Origin: Legionellales bacterium
GTDB lineage: Bacteria; Pseudomonadota; Gammaproteobacteria; Berkiellales; Berkiellaceae
Assembly: GCA_947475765.1 (NCBI GenBank)
Contig: CANJMM010000008.1
Span: 1-55,402 of the forward strand
Direction: 5' to 3'
DNA: 55,402 nucleotides
A program made the position numbers and the translations under genes. The notes beneath the pieces were generated by a model that did no database searches, was not told where the DNA came from, and was given only the letters and a program-made list of their open reading frames with translations. The stretch's first letter is position 1. Each line of letters opens with the position of its first letter. This document shows positions 1 to 9,900 of the stretch, piece by piece.

Positions 1-236
<236 letters not shown>

Positions 237-274
237 CTAAAATAGCCATAACAGTATACAAGGATTTTTGTCCC

Positions 275-2833
275 ATGAAAAAGCAAGCAACCCTTAAAAA
301 AACAAAAAAAAGCCTGTCCACCTGTCTTTCAGAGGATAAAAGCACCCAAAATAGCAAAAATAATAAAAATAACAAAATAGCACAGGCTTTTGAGCTGGGC
401 ATCTTGCAAAGACGTCTACAAGAAGGCTTAAGTATTGCTTTAATCGCTTTGTCAGCTTATTTGTTTACAGCATTAGTAAGCTACCAGCCTGAAGATCCAG
501 GTTGGTCTCATACGGCCATGGGGCCCCTTGTTTTTAATGCAGCAGGTAAAACGGGCGCTTGGTTAAGTGATGTGCTGTATTCTTTGTTTGGCTACGTAGC
601 CCATTTATTTCCCATGGCCTTATTATATTTGGCCATGATGCTTTTTCAATTTAAAATCAACACCACGACCTTGCCTCAAGCGCATAGATTATTTAAGCCT
701 TTTTTATGGTCTATTCGGAGTATAGGCTTAAGTTTTTTGCTTATCGCCAGTTGTGGACTTTGCGCAATGAAATGGGGCCAAAAAACGACTTTACCTATGC
801 ATGCGGGAGGGGTGTTAGGCCATTGGGCCAGTCTTAAAATGATCACACAGTTTAATTTATTAGGGGCGTCTATTTTATTTTTGGCTATCTGGAGTGTGGG
901 ATTAACGCTATTTACCGGTCTATCTTGGGTGACTTTATTTGAGAAAATGGGGCAGTATGCTTATAAAGCATTGGGCATATTAGCAGAGTTAAAGCACATA
1001 AGCTATCTGAATACAAACACAACAAAAAATATAATGCCAGATGCGGTTTTGTCAGAAAAAATTCAGATTCATCGATTAGAGCCTGAACCTGAACCTGAAC
1101 CTGAATCTAAATCTAAATTTGAAGAAAATACGTCTTTTAGCTTACAAAACCCGCTGGTCGATCAAAATGAATTGCCTATTTCAGCGGAAAAATTATTTAC
1201 CCATAAAATTTTGGAAAAAAACCAGGCAGAAAAAAAACAGCCTAAGCCAGCACTCAGCACCATTAGAAAAATTATTGACAGAAAGCCTTTAAAAATGAAA
1301 GCGCTGTCATTAAATTTATTGGAAGAAAATCTGAACAAACAAAAAGTGGGCATGAGTGGTCAGCAAATAAAAGACATGTCTTTACAGCTAGAAGAGCGAT
1401 TGCTTGAATTTGGCATTAAAATTCAAGTGATGGGGGTTTATCCTGGGCCTGTTATTACCCGCTTTGAATTACAACTGGCTGCGGGCATTAAAGTCAGTCG
1501 ATTAAGCACTTTGGTCAAAGATTTAGCCAGGGCTTTGTCTGTTATTAGCGTGAGAGTCGTAGAAGTGATCCCAGGAAAATCTTATGTGGGATTAGAAATT
1601 CCGAATACCGATAGAGAAATTGTGCGCTTAAGAGAAATTATTAATACCTCCGTTTATCAAGAGGCGAAATCGCCTTTAACCATGGCTTTAGGAAAAGACA
1701 TTGCAGGTCGTCCTATGGTCGTAGATTTAGCAAAAATGCCGCATTTGTTGGTGGCAGGTACCACCGGATCGGGTAAGTCGGTAGGCCTAAATGCAATGTT
1801 ATTAAGCATTTTATTTAAAGCCAGCCCCGATGAAGTCAGAATGATTTTAATTGATCCTAAAATGCTTGAATTATCGGTTTATGATGGCATTCCCCATTTG
1901 TTAACCCCTGTTGTTACGGATATGAAAGATGCCGCAAATGCGCTACGTTGGTGTGTGGCTGAAATGGAACGGCGTTATAAATTAATGGCGGCAATGGGCG
2001 TTCGAAATTTAGCAGGGTATAACCAAAAAATTGAAGCTGCTATTTTAGAAGGCAAGCCTATTCGTAACCCATTGAAGCCGCGTTCTAATACTTTAAGAGA
2101 AGAAGATATTCACCCAGATAATCCACCAGAAGAAGATAAAGATGCTTATTTAACTAAGTTGCCCTATATAGTCGTCTTGGTCGACGAATTTGCCGATATG
2201 ATTATGGTCGTTGGTAAAAAAGTAGAAGAATTGATTACCCGTATTGCTCAAAAAGCACGGGCAGCTGGGATTCATTTAATTTTGGCGACGCAACGACCTT
2301 CTGTAGATGTGATTACGGGGTTAATTAAAGCCAATATTCCTACGCGTATTGCTTTTCAAGTGTCTTCTCGTATCGATTCTAGAACAATATTAGATCAGTC
2401 GGGTGCTGAACAATTACTGGGTCATGGCGATATGCTCTATTTGCCTCCTGGTGCGGGGATCCCTGTTCGGGTGCATGGGGCCTTTGTAGCCGATGAAGAA
2501 GTGCATCGTGTTAATGAGTCTTTACGTTCTTTTGGCCCACCTGATTATATCGAAAACTTAGTCACTGAGTCGGGCAACATGCTATTAGGGGGTGGTTTTG
2601 GAGGTGAAGAAGACGCTCAAAATCAAGAATATGATGAATTTTATGATATTGCTGTAAAAATTGTCACCGAATCTCGTAAAGCCTCGATATCTAATGTTCA
2701 ACGTAGGTTAAAAATTGGCTATAATCGTGCAGCCAGATTAATAGAACATATGGAAAAAGAGGGGATTGTCAGTGAAATGCAAACCAATGGATCCCGTGAA
2801 GTGCTTGCGCCCCCGCCCGTGAGTAGCACGTGA
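275..2833 (+). CDS. ftsK: DNA translocase FtsK
   Basis: FtsK is a septum-anchored hexameric motor that pumps DNA to resolve chromosome dimers at division. At 852 aa it is shorter than the E. coli protein (about 1,330 aa), because the linker is short. Several hydrophobic N-terminal segments (about residues 50-230) are followed by a charged linker with an [10 protein letters not shown] repeat near residue 270. The alpha-type region reads [11 protein letters not shown] and [16 protein letters not shown]. The motor has Walker A GTTGSGKS near residue 495 and Walker B LVDEFADM near 635. A winged-helix gamma domain ([21 protein letters not shown]) closes the protein and would read KOPS sequences. 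AGGA lies upstream of the ATG. lolA follows at once, an order common in gammaproteobacteria. Confidence 0.96.
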   Translation: MKKQATLKKTKKSLSTCLSEDKSTQNSKNNKNNKIAQAFELGILQRRLQEGLSIALIALSAYLFTALVSYQPEDPGWSHTAMGPLVFNAAGKTGAWLSDVLYSLFGYVAHLFPMALLYLAMMLFQFKINTTTLPQAHRLFKPFLWSIRSIGLSFLLIASCGLCAMKWGQKTTLPMHAGGVLGHWASLKMITQFNLLGASILFLAIWSVGLTLFTGLSWVTLFEKMGQYAYKALGILAELKHISYLNTNTTKNIMPDAVLSEKIQIHRLEPEPEPEPESKSKFEENTSFSLQNPLVDQNELPISAEKLFTHKILEKNQAEKKQPKPALSTIRKIIDRKPLKMKALSLNLLEENLNKQKVGMSGQQIKDMSLQLEERLLEFGIKIQVMGVYPGPVITRFELQLAAGIKVSRLSTLVKDLARALSVISVRVVEVIPGKSYVGLEIPNTDREIVRLREIINTSVYQEAKSPLTMALGKDIAGRPMVVDLAKMPHLLVAGTTGSGKSVGLNAMLLSILFKASPDEVRMILIDPKMLELSVYDGIPHLLTPVVTDMKDAANALRWCVAEMERRYKLMAAMGVRNLAGYNQKIEAAILEGKPIRNPLKPRSNTLREEDIHPDNPPEEDKDAYLTKLPYIVVLVDEFADMIMVVGKKVEELITRIAQKARAAGIHLILATQRPSVDVITGLIKANIPTRIAFQVSSRIDSRTILDQSGAEQLLGHGDMLYLPPGAGIPVRVHGAFVADEEVHRVNESLRSFGPPDYIENLVTESGNMLLGGGFGGEEDAQNQEYDEFYDIAVKIVTESRKASISNVQRRLKIGYNRAARLIEHMEKEGIVSEMQTNGSREVLAPPPVSST

Positions 2834-2865
2834 TTTTAAATTTAAGCAAAACAGGAATAAATAAT

Positions 2866-3576
2866 ATGTTAAAAAAAATAAATTTTAAAAAAATAATTAA
2901 AATAACAGCAATGGCAGCAATAGCCTCAGGGATATTTTTGCCGGCTATGGTAGAAGCCACAGTGGCCCAAGATAAAGATAAAGATAAAAATAAAGATAAA
3001 ACAGCGATAAATGAATTAACGCATTTGTTACAAGACACCCATACTTTTTCGGCTGATTTTGAACAAGAAATTAAAGATAAAAAAGGGGTTGTGGTTTCTG
3101 AATCTTCTGGAAAAGTGAAAATTTCTCGACCTGGTAAGTTTTATTGGAAAATTGAACATCCAGAGCCTGTCTTGGTGGTTGCCGACGGTAAAGTCTTGTG
3201 GCATTATGACATTGAGTTAGAACAAGTAACTAAAAAAGAGTTAAATAAGGCTTTGGCGAATTCTCCTGCCGCATTATTAGCAGGTTCAACAGATGCTTTA
3301 AAGCACAATTTTAAAGCAACATATGCAAAAGCCAGCAGTTGTAAAATTGACAACGATACCTGTATTTCACTGGTGTCTACTGAGGCCGATCCGTTATTTA
3401 CGGAAATAAAAATAGCCTTTAAAAATAAAAAATTAATTGCCATGGAAATGAGAGATCCCCTAGGGCAAATTATTTGGACGCAATATCATTTGGTGCATTT
3501 AAATAGCGAAATAGATAAAAATGTGTTTAACTTTACGCCGCCTAAAAATACCGATGTGATACAATCCAGTCAATAA
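2866..3576 (+). CDS. lolA: Outer-membrane lipoprotein carrier LolA
   Basis: LolA is the periplasmic chaperone that ferries lipoproteins from LolCDE to LolB in the outer membrane. A GTG at 2830 opens the same frame and overlaps the ftsK stop. I prefer the ATG at 2866: it has AGGA upstream and begins a normal signal peptide (basic MLKKINFKKIIK, hydrophobic core, cleavage near VEA-TVA). The mature part starts with a DKDKDKNKDK repeat and then has the family pattern FSADFEQE, SGKVKISRPGKFYWKI and VVADGKVLWHYD. The hydrophobic groove residues lie in these strands. There is no lipobox cysteine, as expected for a soluble carrier. About 236 aa, slightly longer than usual because of the Asp/Lys insert. 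Confidence 0.93.
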   Translation: MLKKINFKKIIKITAMAAIASGIFLPAMVEATVAQDKDKDKNKDKTAINELTHLLQDTHTFSADFEQEIKDKKGVVVSESSGKVKISRPGKFYWKIEHPEPVLVVADGKVLWHYDIELEQVTKKELNKALANSPAALLAGSTDALKHNFKATYAKASSCKIDNDTCISLVSTEADPLFTEIKIAFKNKKLIAMEMRDPLGQIIWTQYHLVHLNSEIDKNVFNFTPPKNTDVIQSSQ

Positions 3577-3588
3577 AATAGTTAATAA

Positions 3589-4931
<1,343 letters not shown>

Positions 4932-4941
4932 AGGTGCAGTT

Positions 4942-6528
4942 ATGCCTTGGAATACCCAAACGGCTTTTTTAGAGGCTTGTAGAGCAGGAGATATAGATAG
5001 CGTTAATGCGATGATTGCTCAAAATTATCATCCAGATATTTCGGCTTTGGCTATCTTAAGGGTACAGTCTTTTTTATTGATAGCAGCGATGGCTTATGGT
5101 GCTTTTTCTCAGAGTAGAGATCCCAGAAGCTTCTTTTTAAATGGCATAAGTGCTTTTTTTACAGACATGTCATTAAGGCGCCTGCCAGATTTATTAGGGG
5201 TAGGTTTTATTGATCTCCGGGATCCGCATGTGATAACAGCGGCGATACAAGGAGGCAGCCTTGCAGTGTTGAACCGTTTGTTAAGCATATCTGTTGTTGC
5301 TCGTAATGCTGCTGTTAATCATAATCAACCGCTTAGAATGGCAGTTGCTTTACAACGCACAGATTTAGTGCAATCTTTATTAAGATTCCCTGTTGTTTTA
5401 CAGCATATCAATGAACCTGCTATATCCATGGATAATTTAAATTTAATTTTCAGATACACTCAGTATTACTTAGAACGTCGTTTAGAGGGGCGTAGAGCAA
5501 ATCGTGATTTTTTATTAAATCTTTCAAGAGTATTTTTGGAACAACCCGCAATTTATCTTGCTTTTATTAACCAAGATTATGATATGGTAAATTTATTACA
5601 AAATCATGGTGCAGTGTTAGCTCCCGAGTTGAGATTGTTCCATCAAATTAACCCAGATCAAAGCGCACATCTTATTTCTATTCATAAGACAGTATCAGAA
5701 TCTGCAAAAAAATTACAGTTATTTTATAAAAATCCAAGTAAGCAAGAAACTCAAAAAGCCATCCATTCGCTTATTTTTTGGTTAAAACAACAGCCAGAAT
5801 CTGAGTATCAAAGGGCAGCAATAGCGTGTGTTCAAAATAGTACCGTGACACAAAGAGATTTTGTCGATGCCCGTTCCGAGGTGAGTCTCAAGCAAGTTTT
5901 TGCCTTAGTATGGATGGGCATTAATGATGCAAGCTTTAGTTCAGCAGAAAGAATCAATCGACGGAATACTTTTTTACAATGCTTATATGAAATTCAACGT
6001 GAATATAATTTTTCCCCAAATGACGATAGTGCGAATCCTATGGATTTAGGTGAAAAAGAAGATCAGCCAACTTGCATGCCAGGCATATTTACTAAGCTTA
6101 TGTATGCTTTAAATGCAGTAGGACATAAAGAGGTGAATGTTATTTACGTTACCTCTCAGACAATAAATAATAAAGCAAAGTTATTACCAAAGAAAGTTTT
6201 TTTTGATTTGGACAAAATTGAATGTCAATATTTTGCCAAAAATTGGAATGCAGAAAATCCTGAAAAAATACAAGCTGAGTTTTTTGAAAAATGCCGACCA
6301 ATTATTTTTAATTTATTAAAAACAGAATTTGATGAATTTTCAGACAGTATTCAAAATTATAATCAGGTGATTAAGGCAGCCGTTGATAATATTCATTATA
6401 TCGATATGACGGAAGTGATGTCACAAGCCTTAATGCCTGTTCCAGTCTTGTTTTCTCGTTCTTCTGGTACTTCTTTAACACAAGCACAAGAGGCCTGTGA
6501 ACAGGCCATGAAAGGGCTTAAATTATAA
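4942..6528 (+). CDS. Ankyrin-like protein, possible secreted effector
   Basis: I do not recognise this as a named gene. The 528-aa product has no signal peptide. Helix pairs in the N-terminal half resemble ankyrin repeats: AFLEACRAGDIDSVNAMIAQ (about 8-27), ITAAIQGGSLAVLNRLL (about 98-115), PLRMAVALQRTDLVQSLLRF and AFINQDYDMVNLLQNHGAVL (about 212-232). The central loop residues are degenerate. The C-terminal half is helical, with a PTCMPGIFTKLMYALNAVG segment near residue 375 that looks like a conserved motif of unknown role. Ankyrin proteins are frequent host-directed effectors in Legionella and Coxiella, so secretion is an inference from family habit only. The start has AAGGTG just upstream. 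Confidence 0.75.
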   Translation: MPWNTQTAFLEACRAGDIDSVNAMIAQNYHPDISALAILRVQSFLLIAAMAYGAFSQSRDPRSFFLNGISAFFTDMSLRRLPDLLGVGFIDLRDPHVITAAIQGGSLAVLNRLLSISVVARNAAVNHNQPLRMAVALQRTDLVQSLLRFPVVLQHINEPAISMDNLNLIFRYTQYYLERRLEGRRANRDFLLNLSRVFLEQPAIYLAFINQDYDMVNLLQNHGAVLAPELRLFHQINPDQSAHLISIHKTVSESAKKLQLFYKNPSKQETQKAIHSLIFWLKQQPESEYQRAAIACVQNSTVTQRDFVDARSEVSLKQVFALVWMGINDASFSSAERINRRNTFLQCLYEIQREYNFSPNDDSANPMDLGEKEDQPTCMPGIFTKLMYALNAVGHKEVNVIYVTSQTINNKAKLLPKKVFFDLDKIECQYFAKNWNAENPEKIQAEFFEKCRPIIFNLLKTEFDEFSDSIQNYNQVIKAAVDNIHYIDMTEVMSQALMPVPVLFSRSSGTSLTQAQEACEQAMKGLKL

Positions 6529-6553
6529 TTGGAGGTTTTATCCCTTCTTGAAT

Positions 6554-6638
6554 TGGGCCGGCACAGAGACCGGCCCCTACGGAGCGCTACGTTTTGAATT
6601 TGGGCAGATAAGTAGGGGCCGGTCTCTGTGCCGGCCCA
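6554..6638. repeat. GC-rich 27-bp perfect inverted repeat (MITE/REP-like)
   Basis: The left arm 6554-6580 is exactly the reverse complement of the right arm 6612-6638, with a 31-base loop between them. The arms contain GGCACAGAGACCGGCCCC and its complement and are much richer in G and C than the surroundings. There is no T-run after the right arm, so a simple rho-independent terminator is unlikely. It looks like a dispersed palindromic repeat or a small non-autonomous element sitting between two genes on the same strand. Confidence 0.85.
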
Positions 6639-6789
6639 GCGATCAAAATTATCATTTATTTTTCGATTTATCAGCCACCTATACCCCTGATCATTTAATC
6701 AATAAAAATATAACCAGCGGACATTTCTAAATTGCTCTAACAGACATCTAACGGGTATCAAATAAATTGAACTTATTTTAGATATTATT

Positions 6790-6812
6790 ACTCATATATC
6801 TGATATCTGAGT
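6790..6812. promoter_or_regulatory. Imperfect 23-bp palindrome, possible operator
   Basis: This site begins ACTCATATATC and ends GATATCTGAGT. Compared with its own reverse complement it matches at 20 of 23 positions by hand count. It lies 166 bases upstream of the adhesin start, in a plausible place for a dimeric regulator. The regulator is unknown. Confidence 0.4.
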
Positions 6813-6884
6813 GAAAGTAAAAACAAGCATTAAATTAATAAGAATTAGTACTATCGTCCAGTAAACAAAAATAACTTTAAATGG

Positions 6885-6916
6885 TTTACTTAAATTAGGG
6901 TTTGTTTAATATAAAC
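6885..6916 (+). promoter_or_regulatory. Candidate promoter of the adhesin gene
   Basis: A -35-like TTTACT (6885-6890) is followed after 16 bases by a -10-like TAATAT (6907-6912); each matches the sigma-70 consensus at about four of six positions. The -10 sits inside a small inverted repeat, GTTTA-ATA-TAAAC (6904-6916), that a repressor could occupy. It lies about 65 bases upstream of the ATG. This is by-eye evidence only. Confidence 0.35.
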
Positions 6917-6977
6917 GAGCTTAGGAGTTTGATGCAACTACACTCATGTTCAAAAAATAGTTTAATCAGGGGTGGGT

Positions 6978-9900
6978 ATGAAAGGGACAAGTAGTAAAGA
7001 TAAAGATAAAGATAAAGATAAAGAAAACAATAAATCTGATCATGTTGTCTCGAGTGAAGACGCTTCTTTATCTATTCCTTTAATCACACAGCAAAGCCAA
7101 ACGCCTGATAAAGATCAAGTTCAAGTTCAAGATAAAAATAATTCAGATAAATCTGATAAGTCTGATAAGTCTGATCAGTCTAATCAGGTGGAAAAACCTG
7201 AGGACACCAAAGCGAATAAAGCTAATGTTGATACAGAACTTTTGTCATTAGAAGAAATTCAAGCTTTAGATGCTTCAGCTGCAGGAAACAAAAGTAGCGG
7301 CTCTCAATATGCGCTTTTCATTAACGCTTGGGGAAGTTTAGATTCGGTAGATGATGGACGATATGATTGGGATAAATTCAATGAATCTGAAGAAGTCCAA
7401 AAATTGGCTACAGAAATTTCGTTATTGCCTAGTGATGAGAATGCTGTTATTAAGGTAGATAATCCTGTTAAAATTATAGATTTAACGCCACGACTAGAAG
7501 GGGGCGATGTTTCTGTTGATGAAGATGATCTTTTGGATTCTAGAGGCGCAGGAGAATCAGAGGGTTCAGATAGGACTCAATCGAATACAGTAAATGGCGA
7601 TTTCATTATTATTGCACCAGATGGAATAAAGGATTTAATTGTAGGTGGTCATGATGTTATAAAAGATGGTGTGTTTTTAGCCCCTAATAATTTTTTTATG
7701 ACACCATTGGGCAGTACACTCACTTTTTTGAGTGTTACGCCAGGCGCACTGCCAGGAACCGCACAGGTTACCTATAGTTATACCTTGAATGACAATGAAA
7801 CGCACTCTCCAGGTGATGGAGAAAATTCACTTTTTGAAGATTTTGATGTCGTTTTAAAAGATACAGATGGAAGCATCGTTAGCAATACTTTGTCAGTAAA
7901 AATTGTTGATGATGTGCCATCAATCGTAGCTTCAGAATCAGAAGAAGTTCAAAATATTGTTGTGGATGATACGAATCTTGATACTCCAGTTAGTGCTAAT
8001 TTTTCTGGGTTTTTCACTCCTGTGCCAGGTGCAGATGGTGCGACAATTAAATATACTTTAGGGATTAATGAATCAGATAATGATAGTGGTTTAAAAGATA
8101 CGCTTAGCGATAAAGAAATTTATCTGTTTTTAGAAGGCGAAGCAGTGGTTGGCCGAGCTGATGGCGAAAAGGTTTTTAGTATCACCGTAGATGCTGATAC
8201 AGGCATAGTGACGCTTAATCAAAGTCGTTCAGTGGTGCATGATGCCCCTGATGATCCCGATGAGCCAGGGGATTCAGCAGCAAAATTGGCAAATGCAAAC
8301 TTGATTACTTTAACGGCTGTCATTACAGATAGCGATTTTGATACAGCAAGCGCTATTAAAAATATTGGCGATGCTTTTAGTTTTAAAGACGATGGTCCTT
8401 CTATCAGTGCAAATGAAGATAAAGTACCAACGCTTACGGTTGACGATAGTAACTTTTTGATTGATGATACTAAAGATTTTTCTGGCTTATTTGAGCCTGA
8501 TTTTGGCAAGGATGGTCCTAAAGATTCAGATAATAATGACAGTCCAGATTCAGATGCCATTAAATATACTTTAGGGTTGAATAATGATATAGAGGGTTCT
8601 GATAGTGGCTTAAAAGATACGCTTACGAATGATTCTGTTTTCTTGTATTTCGAAAATGGAGGAAAGGATATAGTTGGTTTAGCTGGCGGCCGAACTGGCG
8701 ATGAGGTTTTTCGTATCACCGTAGATGCCAATACAGGCGAAGTGACGCTTAATCAAAGTCGTTCAGTGGTGCATAATGATCCAGATGACCACGATGAATC
8801 AGAGGGTTCAGCAGCAAAATTGGCAAATCCAAACTTGATTACTTTAACGGCTACCATTACAGATGGGGATTTAGATACAGCAAGCGATATTAAAAATATT
8901 GGCGATGCTTTTAGTTTTAAAGACGATGGTCCTTCTATCACTCAAAATGAAGCTCAAGTACCAACGCTTACGGTTGATGATACTGATTTTTCATTTAATG
9001 ATTCTGCTTCTTTTGCTGGATTATTTGGACATGATTTTGGCAAGGATGGTCCAAAAGACACAGATGATAGTGATGATACGGGATTAACTCCAGATGATGA
9101 TGCCGATGCCATTAAATATACTTTAAGTATCAGTGGGTCTGGCGTAGTAGACAGTGGCTTAAAAGATACGCTAACAGGACATTCAGTTTTACTCACGCAA
9201 GTAGGCGATACTGTTTTTGGAAAGGCTGGGGCTAACACGGTTTTTACGATAAAAGTGATACCTACTACGGGAGAAGTTATTTTAGATCAGCAGCGTGCCA
9301 TTGTGCATGTTGATAATCTGGATACAAGCATGGTTGGTAGTTTAGTTAAGTTAACAGCCACTATTACAGATGGAGATGGGGATAAGGATTATGCCGATGT
9401 AGATATTACAGGTCAATTTGTATTTGAGGATGATCAACCGGTTGCTAATAATGATTGTCATGTTTGTGATCCTAATAAAGAAGAAGTTATCCCTACTGAA
9501 TGGAGTATAAACATACATTATCTTGGAACCAATGCCGGTTATAATAACTCATTTGGGTATTACTTTAAAGATGCCAATGGTAACCCTATTTCAGGACAGA
9601 TAATTTGGGAAGGGGTGAAAGATAATGTTCTAAATAGTGATTTTACATTAGATCAAACAAAGTTACCAGGGGTTAACCCTTGTGATATAGGCTATTTTAT
9701 TATTCCAGATGGCTATAATCAAAACAAAACTAAGGGTAGTTATAATGACAAAGCAGACGTTACTTTTAGTGATAGCTCAGGTGATTGGAAAGCATTTGTT
9801 AATGGGCATGAAATTTTTGGTAAAGGTGCCAGTATTTTCTTTGACAATGCTGCATTCAACGTAGATCATTATACGCATTTTAATTATATAGGCGACACTG

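Larger units (their letters stand above)
6639..6977. other. AT-rich intergenic region upstream of the adhesin gene
   Basis: About 340 bases without a credible gene lie between the inverted repeat and the giant adhesin gene. It is strongly AT-rich and holds an imperfect palindrome at 6790-6812, a promoter-like pair at 6885-6912 and a small inverted repeat at 6904-6916 (listed separately). A 60-aa open frame spanning the GC-rich palindrome has no ribosome-binding site or protein character. This is long for this gene-dense window and suggests a controlled promoter. Confidence 0.6.

Noticed and set aside
6554-6638. Rho-independent terminator
   Set aside because: The stem is strong, but the loop is 31 bases and no T-run follows the right arm.
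6548-6730. A 60-aa open frame across the GC-rich inverted repeat
   Set aside because: It is formed by the palindrome, has no ribosome-binding site and its sequence has no protein-like character.
8219-9238. Long antisense open frames opposite the adhesin repeats
   Set aside because: They repeat with the duplicated DNA and mirror the codon pattern of the plus-strand domains, which are clearly the real coding frame.
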